Of a stretch of 64,000 nucleotides of DNA, positions 45,052 through 53,397 are shown one piece after another. Both the position numbers and the translations under genes were made by a program. The DNA lies in NCBI RefSeq assembly GCF_013385145.1, contig NZ_JABZEC010000002.1:240118-304117 (forward strand), written 5' to 3'. The notes below the pieces were generated by a model that was given only the letters and a program-made list of their open reading frames with translations, made no database searches and was not told the DNA's origin. Numbering within the stretch: position 1 is the stretch's first letter; each line of letters opens with the position of its first letter. The DNA is from Bombilactobacillus apium. GTDB lineage: Bacteria > Bacillota > Bacilli > Lactobacillales > Lactobacillaceae.

Positions 45052-46666
45052 GAAAACACCTTGTTTTTTAGTTGCCTGTACTAGCTGGGCCCTTTTGTTA
45101 GCTGGTTGCCAAGGGCAAAAGCAGACAGCTGATCATAAAAGTATCACCTTGATGCAAACTTCCGAATTGTTATCGATGGATACTTCCAACCATGCCGACT
45201 TCACCACCTGGAATGTTTTGGAAAACAGCATGGAAGGTCTTTACAAAATGGATCGCCACCATCAAGTAGTTCCAGCTGCGGCCGCCAAAGTAGCGCAACC
45301 AACCAACAACGGGACCACTTATACAATTCCCCTCCGCAAAAAAGCTCGCTGGAGTAACGGGGATCCGGTAACCGCCAACGACTTCGTTCAAGCTTGGCGC
45401 CGGTCAGCCGCTCCGCAAGCTAAATCTGGCTACAATTATATTTTTGCCGGGATCAAAAATGCGACCGCCATTAGCGCCGGCCAAAAGAAACCCGATACTC
45501 TGGGCGTTAAAGCGGTCGATCGTTTTACCCTCCAAGTCCAACTCGAACATCCCCTCCCTTACTTCTCCCAACTGCTAGTGATGCCGGCCTTCTTCCCGGA
45601 AAGTCAGCAGGCTTTAGCTAAATTCGGCAGCCGCTACGGGACTAATTCAAAACGGCTTTATTCCAATGGGCCGTTTGTCTTAACGAAGTGGGATGGAACT
45701 AGTGATCGCTGGACGCTTAAGAAAAATCCCTACTATTATGCTGCTCATCAAATCAAACTCCAAAAGATCAATTATCTGGTCATCAAAGATCCGAATACCG
45801 CCCACGAACTCTTTTCCCAACAAAAACTTGATGACGCTTTGATTACCGGAGTCACTGCTAAAGAACTCCAAAAAGATCCCCATCTTTTGCATGAACACCG
45901 GGCTGGTAATTACTATTTGCGGGTTAATCTGGCTTCCGGTCAACCTTTGACCAACCAAAAAATGCGACAAGCTCTTAGTTTAGCCGTCAATCGGAAAACT
46001 TTAACCAAACAAGTTCTTGCCGATGGTTCAAAACCAGCCACCACCTATACGGCACACGATTTAGTAACCGATCCCCAAACCGGCAAAGATTTTGCTAGCG
46101 CTAATCAACCGCAAAAGTCTTACAATCCTACTGAGGCCCGCAAACTTTGGCAAGAAGGCTGTCAAGAAGCCCATCTTTCCGGAAAAGTTCAGCTCCAAGT
46201 AGTCGGCAATGATGATAATATTACCCGCAAAGTCGCCGAATTCTTACAGGGAACTTTCCAAAAGAATTTACCGCAAGCGCAAGTCCAACTCAAAAACATT
46301 CCCGAAAAAAACAGTAGTGAATTAACTAAGAAAGGTCAGTTTGCTCTCGGAGAAACGATGTGGTTGGCTGATTTCGCCGATCCAATGAGTTTCATGGGTA
46401 TTTTAACCAGTGACAATCCGCAAAATTACGGTCATTATCACGATGAATCTTTCGATCACGAATACCAGGCAGCTTTAACAGCTAGTGCAAATGACAAGAC
46501 TGCTTATTGGCAACATCTCCATCAGATGCAACAACGGCTGAACCAGACAATGCCGGTCATTCCCCTTTACCAAATGGTTGAAAGCCATCTTGTCAATCCG
46601 CAACTCCATGGGGTCTTACGGCATCCCGTTGGAGAAGACGACTATACAAGAGCCTACCTAAAATAA
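45044..46666 (+). CDS. oppA: Oligopeptide ABC transporter substrate-binding lipoprotein
   Basis: The ATG at 45044 follows TTGGAGG. The 540-residue precursor has a lipoprotein signal with LLLAGC (Cys22). NGDPVTANDFVQAWRRSAAP near 102-121 is the SBP_bac_5 family block; PTEARKLW and MWLADFADPMSFMGILTS further on are also typical of OppA. It captures peptides outside the membrane for the Opp permease, whose other subunits are not here. An orphan OppA paired with an iminopeptidase and a T-box suggests dedicated peptide scavenging. Confidence 0.93.
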   Translation: MNKKTPCFLVACTSWALLLAGCQGQKQTADHKSITLMQTSELLSMDTSNHADFTTWNVLENSMEGLYKMDRHHQVVPAAAAKVAQPTNNGTTYTIPLRKKARWSNGDPVTANDFVQAWRRSAAPQAKSGYNYIFAGIKNATAISAGQKKPDTLGVKAVDRFTLQVQLEHPLPYFSQLLVMPAFFPESQQALAKFGSRYGTNSKRLYSNGPFVLTKWDGTSDRWTLKKNPYYYAAHQIKLQKINYLVIKDPNTAHELFSQQKLDDALITGVTAKELQKDPHLLHEHRAGNYYLRVNLASGQPLTNQKMRQALSLAVNRKTLTKQVLADGSKPATTYTAHDLVTDPQTGKDFASANQPQKSYNPTEARKLWQEGCQEAHLSGKVQLQVVGNDDNITRKVAEFLQGTFQKNLPQAQVQLKNIPEKNSSELTKKGQFALGETMWLADFADPMSFMGILTSDNPQNYGHYHDESFDHEYQAALTASANDKTAYWQHLHQMQQRLNQTMPVIPLYQMVESHLVNPQLHGVLRHPVGEDDYTRAYLK

Positions 46667-46795
46667 AGGTGGAACTAGTCAGTTAACTTATAGAAGATAG
46701 TTATTCGTTTTTTTATCAGAATCTCCTATTCTTAGAAATTTATCCAAAAAAGATTCAAACTTTCTATCCCTTAGCTAATCTGCTACAATGAGGGC

Positions 46796-46873
46796 GATTA
46801 CGGGAAGTTACCGTAACTAGATACGCCAATCAGTTAAAAAGATCAACCTCAAATTGAGATTGATCTTTTTTCT
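46796..46873 (+). ncRNA. Candidate small RNA between its own promoter and terminator
   Basis: An extended -10 (TGCTACAAT, 46781-46789) is followed at once by a 6-bp hairpin (TTACGG/CCGTAA, 46798-46816), 20 nt of linker and a strong terminator at 46836-46871. No reading frame fits. A transcript of about 75 nt is predicted. The -35 box is weak, so this is a candidate only. Confidence 0.35.
46836..46871. terminator. Bidirectional terminator
   Basis: GATCAA/TTGATC with inner CTCA/TGAG, flanked by A5 and T6. It can serve oppA or the small-RNA candidate on the plus strand and the small minus-strand frame to its right. Confidence 0.7.
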
Positions 46874-46911
46874 TGAACTAAATACCAACTAATACTACTC
46901 TTTTATGGCGA

Positions 46912-47160
46912 CTATTTTTGATTTTTACGAATCAACTCAATGGCTAATCCTAACAAGGCAATCAGAAACATGTCCTCAACCAGAGTTGGTCCAACCAAAT
47001 CCTTTTCGAACGTTTGGCCACTACCTTCGGTTACTGTTAATTTTAGCCTCTCAGTATCGTCTTCTTTCAGGAAAGTAACCCCATCTATTCCTTTTGGTAT
47101 TAAATTTATATCCCAGATGAACAAGAGAAAATATTGTCCTACCGCGGCTTGACTACTCAA
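46912..47160 (-). CDS. Small hypothetical protein, doubtful
   Basis: The frame begins at a TTG (47160) without a clear ribosome site; an internal TTG near 47128 is another option. The C-terminal part looks protein-like: acidic DDTERLKLTVTEGSGQTFEK, then a hydrophobic helix EDMFLIALLGLAIELIRKNQ. A bidirectional terminator follows 40 bp after the stop. I do not recognise a family; it could be a decayed membrane-protein gene. Confidence 0.3.
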   Translation of the reverse strand: MSSQAAVGQYFLLFIWDINLIPKGIDGVTFLKEDDTERLKLTVTEGSGQTFEKDLVGPTLVEDMFLIALLGLAIELIRKNQK

Positions 47161-47175
47161 GAGTCGCGGTTTTTG
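47141..47175 (+). terminator. Terminator-like stem before the second iminopeptidase
   Basis: ACCGCGGCT pairs with AGTCGCGGT (one G-T pair) and is followed by TTTTTG. It lies 40 bp upstream of the next plus-strand gene and overlaps the presumed start of the small minus-strand frame. Confidence 0.4.
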
Positions 47176-47214
47176 TTATCATAAACGAGAGTCTTAGTGA
47201 AAAGAGGAAATTTA

Positions 47215-48120
47215 ATGCGAACAGGAACTAAAATTATTACTTTAGATAATGGCTATCATCTTTGGACTCGCTGTGTCGGCCACGGCGAGATTAAATTACT
47301 ATGCCTCCATGGCGGCCCCGGTGGTACCCATGAATATTGGGAGAATTTTGGCGACGAACTTGCTGATCTGGGCGTTGAAGTCTATATGTACGACCAATTG
47401 GGCTCTTTTTACTCCGATCAACCTGATTACAGTGACCCTGAAATTGCCGCTAAATACTTAACTTACGATTATTTCTTAGGTGAAGTGGAAGAAGTCCGGC
47501 AAAAATTAGGCTTGGATAATTTCTATCTAATCGGCCAATCATGGGGCGGCCTATTGGTCCAATTGTATGCTGCCAAATATGGTCAACACTTAAAAGGGGC
47601 CATCATCTCCAGTATGGTGGATGAAATTGATGAATATGTCCAAAGCGTTAACCAATGTCGCTTAGATACGCTTGGTCCTGATAAAGTCCACTATATGGAA
47701 GAAATTGAAGCTGAAAACCGGCTGGATGATCCAACCTACCAAAGTTATGTCGATATTTTGAACGCTGAATACGTTGATCGCAAGCAACCGGAAGCCATTC
47801 GCCACGTTGCTTCGACGATGGCTACCGCTGTCTATGGCGTCTTCCAAGGAGATAACGAATTTGTGATTACTGGGAAGTTGAAAGATTGGCATTTCCGGAA
47901 ACATCTCTCGGAAATTAAAGTACCCACCTTGTTGACCTTTGGCGAACACGAAACGATGCCCTTAGCTACGGCTCGGACTATGGCAGAAAAAATCCCCCAT
48001 GCGCGTTTGGTAACCACGCCTAACGGTGGCCACCACCACATGATCGATAACGCTCCTGTTTACTTCCAACATCTGAAACAATTTATTCAAGATGTTGAAA
48101 CCGGAAACTTCAATGCTTAA
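47215..48120 (+). CDS. pip: Proline-iminopeptidase-type hydrolase, second copy
   Basis: The ATG at 47215 has GAGGAAA upstream; the frame's earlier GTG lies before that site. The 301-residue protein is clearly paralogous to the one at 44.1 kb: LLCLHGGPGGTHEYWENF, MYDQLGSFYSDQPDY, nucleophile Ser109 in GQSWGG and GGHHHMIDN at the catalytic His. The acid block is FGEHETMP, with Glu where the first copy has Asp. It has no T-box, so the two copies should be regulated differently. A terminator follows. Confidence 0.9.
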   Translation: MRTGTKIITLDNGYHLWTRCVGHGEIKLLCLHGGPGGTHEYWENFGDELADLGVEVYMYDQLGSFYSDQPDYSDPEIAAKYLTYDYFLGEVEEVRQKLGLDNFYLIGQSWGGLLVQLYAAKYGQHLKGAIISSMVDEIDEYVQSVNQCRLDTLGPDKVHYMEEIEAENRLDDPTYQSYVDILNAEYVDRKQPEAIRHVASTMATAVYGVFQGDNEFVITGKLKDWHFRKHLSEIKVPTLLTFGEHETMPLATARTMAEKIPHARLVTTPNGGHHHMIDNAPVYFQHLKQFIQDVETGNFNA

Positions 48121-48131
48121 AAATTATTAGA

Positions 48132-48170
48132 AAATAGACCATTGAAAAATAAAATTTTCAATGGTCTATT
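48132..48170. terminator. Bidirectional terminator between pip and LysR gene
   Basis: AAATAGACCATTGAAAAT pairs with ATTTTCAATGGTCTATTT, short loop, A- and T-rich flanks. It serves the convergent iminopeptidase and citrate operons. Confidence 0.8.
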
Positions 48171-48173
48171 TAT

Positions 48174-49061
48174 TTAGATCTCAAAATCTTTAGCTATTAA
48201 ACTTTGAACTAATTGTTCTTCCTGAGGTGCCAAAACATAGTTTTGGCGATAAGCCACCGAAATATAGAAATGTTCCGGATAGTTTTCTTGTAACTTCAAA
48301 CAGTGTAAATCATCTGCCGAACTGACTGCATCAACCACCAATAAAGAAATCCCTAAATTGGCTTGAACTAGGCCCTTAACCCAAGAGATATCCATCGCCC
48401 GATAGAGCAAAGGGGGGTCAATGCCAGCATACTGACAAAATTGCCGCCAAACATAAGGATGAACATATTGCTGGGTTAAGCCAATAAATTGTTCTTGGGC
48501 CAATTCGGAAAAACGGACCTCTTGCTGCTGCGCTAAAGAATGTTGCCGACTAGTGACAACGACAAAAGGCCGCTGTCCAATAATTTTTGTCTGAAGCCGA
48601 GGATTTTGGAGCGGCAAAGCTGAACCCAACAGTGCCAGATCAATCTTTCCCGTCAACAAAGATTCTAGAAGCTTTTGTGAGCCACTTTCGGTAATTTGGA
48701 GTTGATCTAACAGCCCTAACCGGAGTAATTCAGGAACCAGACGAGGAAAATAGGTCGTCCCAATAATTGGTGGCAAACCAAGGCGAATCTTGGGAGTTTG
48801 CGTCGCCAAGAGTTCGCGCCGGGTACTGACTAATTCTTGTCCCAACTGTCGCGTTCGTCGGTATAAAATTTGTCCCGGACGAGTAATCGTAATTTGTTGG
48901 TGAACATGATCCCTCTGGATTAGCTGGACCGCAAATTCCTTTTCTAAACGTTTAATTGCGGCCGTAACTGTCGGTTGAGAAACCTGGCATTGAGCAGCAG
49001 CCCGAGTAAAACTTCGACATTCCACAACTTTTTGAAAGTACTCGAGATCGCGGGTTTTCAT
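48174..49061 (-). CDS. LysR-family regulator at the end of the citrate operon
   Basis: The 295-residue protein has an N-terminal winged helix (LEYFQKVVECRSFTRAAAQC, QVSQPTVTAAIKRLEKEFAV) and a periplasmic-binding-like effector domain (IRLGLPPIIGTTYFPRLVPE). The ATG overlaps the citG stop in an ATGA, so it is translated with citG and is the last gene of the operon. LysR regulators of citrate/malate genes exist in lactic bacteria (MleR type), but target and effector cannot be read here. The usual citrate activator of this group is the SorC-type protein at 55.8 kb. Confidence 0.9.
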   Translation of the reverse strand: MKTRDLEYFQKVVECRSFTRAAAQCQVSQPTVTAAIKRLEKEFAVQLIQRDHVHQQITITRPGQILYRRTRQLGQELVSTRRELLATQTPKIRLGLPPIIGTTYFPRLVPELLRLGLLDQLQITESGSQKLLESLLTGKIDLALLGSALPLQNPRLQTKIIGQRPFVVVTSRQHSLAQQQEVRFSELAQEQFIGLTQQYVHPYVWRQFCQYAGIDPPLLYRAMDISWVKGLVQANLGISLLVVDAVSSADDLHCLKLQENYPEHFYISVAYRQNYVLAPQEEQLVQSLIAKDFEI

Positions 49062-49924
49062 CCTTGAACTGCCGTCCTTTCCAAAATCCCCTTTTGTGCA
49101 GCCAAGAAGATCGTCACAATCAATAAATCAGCACTCCCGCCTAAACTCCAATGTTGGGCCGTAAATTGTTGATCCAATTTTTGTAAATACTGGCTGCCGG
49201 CTACGGTCTGACTCCCGCCTAAGGCAAAATATTGTTGGACTTGTTGTTGGACTTGGGTCAAAACTTGGGGGCCATGAGCCCGTTTAATCAAGTTGGAATC
49301 TTGAATTTGGCCGACAATTTCCATCAAAGTATCCAAGAGACGTTGGTTAAGCGTCCCAGAGCTTCTTTCTAAACGGGGCAAAGCCTTTTCAATGACAATT
49401 GGAAAGCCAGCCGCTGCTTCTCCACGAATCCCTGTGAAACCATAGGCCTGATACTGACGCTGACCGGCAGTCAATTTGCCCTGTAACTGCTGGGGAGCAA
49501 AATCTATTTCTAACAACTGACTTAACATCTGGCAAACTACTTCGACAAAGTCTGGTTCAGGATGCTGCAAGCGATAGCCTTGTGCACAAACACTAATTCC
49601 TAAGGCAAAGATTGCCCCTTTATGCGTATTGACCCCCCCGGTAGCTTGCAACATGGTCTTTTCAGCCTCAATACCTAGCGGCCGAATTTGTTGAAAAAGT
49701 ACCGTTAAATCCGGTCCTTGAAATTCGCTTCCAGCTTGAACACACTGGCGCAAGTAAGGTGCCAGACTCAAAGAACTGTCGATGAAGGTAAAAACATCCA
49801 TATCCGGATGGGAGCCGTGACTCACCGGATCAACTAGTCCCGGCTTCGGTTGCACACTAACTTCATATAATAAGGCGCGCAAAGCATCGGTCACGATTTG
49901 ATTTTGGGCCGCTAGCATTTTCAA
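49058..49924 (-). CDS. citG: Triphosphoribosyl-dephospho-CoA synthase
   Basis: The start is uncertain. A TTG at 49924 lies 7 nt after AAGGAG and an ATG at 49918 lies 13 nt after it; the frame's ATG at 49942 precedes the ribosome site. The protein of about 288 residues has EVSVQPKPGLVDPVSHGSHP and DMDVFTFIDSSLSLAPYL, and GGVNTHKGAIFALG further on, the CitG signature. It makes the prosthetic-group precursor from ATP and dephospho-CoA, which CitX attaches to CitD. The gene starts within 5 nt of, or overlaps, citX. Confidence 0.95.
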   Translation of the reverse strand: MKMLAAQNQIVTDALRALLYEVSVQPKPGLVDPVSHGSHPDMDVFTFIDSSLSLAPYLRQCVQAGSEFQGPDLTVLFQQIRPLGIEAEKTMLQATGGVNTHKGAIFALGISVCAQGYRLQHPEPDFVEVVCQMLSQLLEIDFAPQQLQGKLTAGQRQYQAYGFTGIRGEAAAGFPIVIEKALPRLERSSGTLNQRLLDTLMEIVGQIQDSNLIKRAHGPQVLTQVQQQVQQYFALGGSQTVAGSQYLQKLDQQFTAQHWSLGGSADLLIVTIFLAAQKGILERTAVQG

Positions 49925-49928
49925 ATGA

Positions 49929-50465
49929 TTACTCCTTCTCAATTCCTTGATGATACAAACGACTAATCACCGCTTGTAAATCCGCCACGGAGTGCCGGCG
50001 AGACCGGGCACACTCCTTGGCTGGACGTGAACAAATCAAACATTGGCGTAAAGGTTGTCCCAACTGGGTTCGAGAAATGGTCTGAGGATCCCCCTCCTGT
50101 AACAGATCGACATCAAATAAACGTCCCCAGAAATCTTGATCTTCAAAACGAATCGCCGCCTGTTTGGCAGTAACCAAATCTAAATCCGTCAAGACCATTA
50201 ATTCATTGCCCGTGGGCTGATCCCAAGCAGTTTTCACCGTCCAAGTGCCCGGAAATTGGGCTTTCAGTCGCTCAATCCCCCTTTGAAATAAATCCCGCAG
50301 AGCAGCATTATTTTTAATCGGGCCAGGAATATTTAATTTCAAATCCAACAAAGTCGCCTGGGGATTTTCGGATAATAATTGCTGTTGGCGCGCCACTCTT
50401 TGATCTTTTTGTTGTAAAACTGCCGCAATATCTTGGGAAATTCCCGTTTGAAAAATATCTGCCAT
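49929..50465 (-). CDS. citX: Holo-citrate lyase synthase (phosphoribosyl-dephospho-CoA transferase)
   Basis: The ATG at 50465 (MADIFQTG) has GGAAG 8 nt upstream. The 178-residue protein shows LLDLKLNIPGPIKNN near 43-57, GRLFDVDLL and SRTQLGQPLRQCLICSRPAK with ECARSRRHS, the CitX family pattern. It transfers the 2'-(5''-triphosphoribosyl)-3'-dephospho-CoA group to CitD. It is separated from citF by about 190 nt of stem-loop DNA, the only large gap inside the operon. Confidence 0.95.
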   Translation of the reverse strand: MADIFQTGISQDIAAVLQQKDQRVARQQQLLSENPQATLLDLKLNIPGPIKNNAALRDLFQRGIERLKAQFPGTWTVKTAWDQPTGNELMVLTDLDLVTAKQAAIRFEDQDFWGRLFDVDLLQEGDPQTISRTQLGQPLRQCLICSRPAKECARSRRHSVADLQAVISRLYHQGIEKE

Positions 50466-50523
50466 AATTCTCGCTTCCAAAAAATAGTAGTCTACATAAA
50501 CCGGGTAATAAGGAGGACAGTTA

Positions 50524-50623
50524 ACAATAATCCGAATGAGAGTTTGATTCCCATTCGGATTATTGTGTGTTGGACGGACTTGTCTGTCTTATAGGACACG
50601 TTTATTCGGATTGACCAAACGTG
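50524..50623 (-). repeat. Two inverted repeats between citF and citX
   Basis: 50525-50567 is a near-perfect 15-bp inverted repeat around CAATAATCCGAATG / CATTCGGATTATTG without a following T-run. 50597-50623 is a second stem (CACGTTT/AAACGTG) whose loop again contains ATTCGGATT. Inside the operon they may act as a processing or stability element separating citC-D-E-F from citX-G expression (inference), or be a small mobile-repeat relic. The gap holds no gene. Confidence 0.6.
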
Positions 50624-50659
50624 AGGACACTTTTGTCACAGTCTCTTCTATTCTATTAT

Positions 50660-52198
50660 CTAATCTTTTACTTCTTTAATTTGATCAATTAAAGTTCCAT
50701 CACGGTATTCAATTAAAGCTACGGTCCGATCAGTGAACTGTAAAGGTGTCGGTTGACCGACTTTCTTTTCAGCTAAGGCTTGGAGTTGATCAATCGGCAA
50801 AACTGGAACTCCCGGAATCTTACTCAAAGCAGCGATTAAATCTTCCCGCTTCGGGTTAATAGCAATCCCGTATTCGGTAACGACAACGTCAATTGAATCA
50901 CCCGGAGTAACCACGGTCGTTACATCCGGAACAATTGTGGCAATCCGGCCCCGAACTAGAGGAGCACAGATAATGGTCAACTTAGCTCCAGCAGCATCTT
51001 GATGTCCACCAATGGCGCCTCGAATAACTCCATCTGAACCAGACATCACATTGACATTAAACTTCGTATCGATTTCCAAAGCACTTAAAATTGCTACATC
51101 AAGTTGATCGACCATGGCCCCTTTATTATCAGGATCGGCATACCAAGAAGCATCAATTTCTTGTTGCTTCGGGTTAGATTGCATTGATTCAGCCGCACCC
51201 TTATCGAAATCTTGGACATCCATGATCCGGTCGACTAAACCTTCTTCCAACAAATCGGTTGTTGGCTTGGTAATTCCCCCTAGAGCAAAGGAGGCTGTAA
51301 TTTTAGCATCTAACATTGCTTGCCGCAAGTAACGAGTTACGGCTAAGGCAGCTCCACCAGAACCAGTTTGGAAAGAAAAGCCTTGTTTAAAGTATGGTGA
51401 ATGAGTAATAACAGCATTAACTAAGGAAGCAATCTTTAATTCTTTTGGATCCTTCGTAAACCGAGTTGCTCCAGAACCAATCTTATCTGGATCACCGACT
51501 TCATCAACTTGAACCACATAATCAACTTGGGTTTGCTTGATAGAAGCAGGCGTGTTCGGGTAGTCAACTAAATTATCGGTCAAAAGCACTACTTGGTCAG
51601 CATATTGGGCATCCATGAGAGCATAGCCTAAAGAACCAAAGACCGCTTTACCGGCCATTCCGTTTGCATTACCCAAACGATCAGCATTGGGAACACCTAA
51701 GAAAGCAACATCAATTTTAATTTCGCCACTCTCAATTGCCCGAGCCCGATTCCCGTGGGAGCGGAAAATAACTGGATTCTTCATTCCTCCGTGAGAAATA
51801 AAGTCACCTAAAGAACCCCGCATTCCAGAACTGGTAATATTCGTAATGGTTCCTTTCTTGATGGCTTCGATTACGATATCATTCATCACTCCGGTTAAAG
51901 AGGAAGGAGCTAAAGTTAAATCTTGAATTCCACTATCAATAATTACGCGCATTACTTGATTGAAGACATAGTCACCATTCCGGAAGTGGTGGTGGAAAGA
52001 AATTGTCATACCATCTTTAACAGTTTTTGAGACAACATCTTGGATTGATTGGACAACTTTTTGGTCACCCATTGAGACATGAACCTTAGGTGCAACTCGT
52101 TGAATTTGGGGATCACCAATTTCAGTAGTTTGGTAAGCTTGATAATCAAGTTGTTCCATTAAATCTGTTGGCAATTCACGATTGACATTATTTTTCAA
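50660..52198 (-). CDS. citF: Citrate lyase alpha subunit (citrate:acetyl-ACP transferase)
   Basis: I choose the TTG at 52198 (start [10 protein letters not shown]), 9 nt after GGAGG; the frame's ATG at 52216 lies before that site. The 512-residue protein has [20 protein letters not shown], the conserved CitF stretch, [20 protein letters not shown] and [16 protein letters not shown], typical of CitF. It swaps the acetyl group on the CitD thiol for citrate, forming citryl-ACP. It overlaps the end of citE by 11 nt. Confidence 0.96.
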   Translation of the reverse strand: MKNNVNRELPTDLMEQLDYQAYQTTEIGDPQIQRVAPKVHVSMGDQKVVQSIQDVVSKTVKDGMTISFHHHFRNGDYVFNQVMRVIIDSGIQDLTLAPSSLTGVMNDIVIEAIKKGTITNITSSGMRGSLGDFISHGGMKNPVIFRSHGNRARAIESGEIKIDVAFLGVPNADRLGNANGMAGKAVFGSLGYALMDAQYADQVVLLTDNLVDYPNTPASIKQTQVDYVVQVDEVGDPDKIGSGATRFTKDPKELKIASLVNAVITHSPYFKQGFSFQTGSGGAALAVTRYLRQAMLDAKITASFALGGITKPTTDLLEEGLVDRIMDVQDFDKGAAESMQSNPKQQEIDASWYADPDNKGAMVDQLDVAILSALEIDTKFNVNVMSGSDGVIRGAIGGHQDAAGAKLTIICAPLVRGRIATIVPDVTTVVTPGDSIDVVVTEYGIAINPKREDLIAALSKIPGVPVLPIDQLQALAEKKVGQPTPLQFTDRTVALIEYRDGTLIDQIKEVKD

Positions 52199-53102
52199 GG
52201 TAGTTACCCTCCTCATCGATAATTTGCGAAGCTTTTGCTAAAGCCATCACACGTTGAGCCCGCAAAACAACTGGTCGGTCAACCATTTGACCATTCATGG
52301 AGATAACTCCAGAACCCTTCATCTTGGCTTCGGCAATCGCATTGACCACGTTTTTGGCATTATCAATTTCCGCTTTAGTTGGTTCATAAACCTTATTAAC
52401 CATTTCAATTTGCCGCGGATTAACCAAGGACTTGCCATCAAAACCAAGTTGATGAATATATTCAGTTTCGCGATAGAAGCCTTCGGTATCATTCATATTG
52501 GTGAAGACCGTATCAAAGGCAGCAATTCCCGCAGCCCGAGCAGCATGAAGCACCATTTGACGTGCAAATTGTAATTCTGCACCATCAGGATAACGATGAG
52601 TCTTCATATCGGTTGTGTAGTCTTCCGCAGACAAAGCAATCCCAATCATTCGTTCGGAAGCAGCCGCAATTTCGGGAGCATTCAAAACGCCTTGGGCGCT
52701 TTCAATTGCTGCCATCACCTTGGTTGAACCTTCAGCCCGGCTGAATTCTTTTTCAGCTGCTAAAACAGCAGCTTCCAAGTCAATCATCATTTGGGCATTT
52801 TCAACTTTTGGTAAACGAATGACATCAATTCCAGCCTTAACCATGGCCTTAATATCATTGTCGTAAAATGGCGTATCGGCACCGTTAATCCGAACAACTA
52901 ATTCTGCGCCAGCATAATCTTGGCTTTGCAAAGCTTCGTAGATTAAGTCACGAGCAGCGTCCTTTTCAGTAATTGAAACGGCGTCTTCGAGATCAAACAT
53001 AATCGAATCAGCGCCGTAAATTCCAGCATCTTTAACCATTGCTGGATTATTTCCGGGCACAAACATCATCGTCCGGCGTAAACGTTCTTTACTTGTAGCC
53101 AT
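52188..53102 (-). CDS. citE: Citrate lyase beta subunit (citryl-ACP lyase)
   Basis: The ATG at 53102 ([14 protein letters not shown]) follows GGGAGG by 8 nt and comes 1 nt after the citD stop; the longer frame to 53147 lies inside citD. The 304-residue HpcH/HpaI-type TIM barrel has [32 protein letters not shown] with the metal-binding Asp/Glu, RINGADT and AIESAQGV. It cleaves citryl-ACP into oxaloacetate and acetyl-ACP with Mg. Central gene of the operon. Confidence 0.97.
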   Translation of the reverse strand: MATSKERLRRTMMFVPGNNPAMVKDAGIYGADSIMFDLEDAVSITEKDAARDLIYEALQSQDYAGAELVVRINGADTPFYDNDIKAMVKAGIDVIRLPKVENAQMMIDLEAAVLAAEKEFSRAEGSTKVMAAIESAQGVLNAPEIAAASERMIGIALSAEDYTTDMKTHRYPDGAELQFARQMVLHAARAAGIAAFDTVFTNMNDTEGFYRETEYIHQLGFDGKSLVNPRQIEMVNKVYEPTKAEIDNAKNVVNAIAEAKMKGSGVISMNGQMVDRPVVLRAQRVMALAKASQIIDEEGNYLEK

Positions 53103-53103
53103 T

Positions 53104-53397
53104 TTATAAAACCTCCCAAGCAGGTGTCGCAACTGTATCGCAAGCACGTTGAGCAGCAGCGATGGTGCGAGCCTTAATTACACAATCCAAAGCACCTTTA
53201 TCTACCACTTTAACTTTGGCGTTGGTAATTTCCATTTTCTTTAAAGTATCTGTAATCGTCTGCTTAATTTGGAGACCAAATTGCTTGGCGACATCTGATT
53301 CTAATTCAATTTCGATTCCTGCTGCTCCTGCAGCTAACATAATTTGAACATCGGAAGATTCCAAAGTTCCGGCAACCGCCGTCTTTTTAATTTCCAT
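53104..53397 (-). CDS. citD: Citrate lyase gamma subunit (acyl carrier protein)
   Basis: The 97-residue protein starts MEIKKTAVAGTLESSDVQIM, with the attachment Ser14 in GTLESSD that receives the dephospho-CoA-type group from CitX, and ends with RACDTVATPAWEVL. Length and sequence are normal for CitD. Its start overlaps the citC stop by 11 nt. It carries the acyl group between CitF and CitE in the cytosolic lyase complex. Confidence 0.97.
   Translation of the reverse strand: MEIKKTAVAGTLESSDVQIMLAAGAAGIEIELESDVAKQFGLQIKQTITDTLKKMEITNAKVKVVDKGALDCVIKARTIAAAQRACDTVATPAWEVL

Noticed and set aside
46940..47152. Plus-strand 70-residue frame
   Set aside because: No ribosome site; the composition looks like the antisense of the minus-strand frame.
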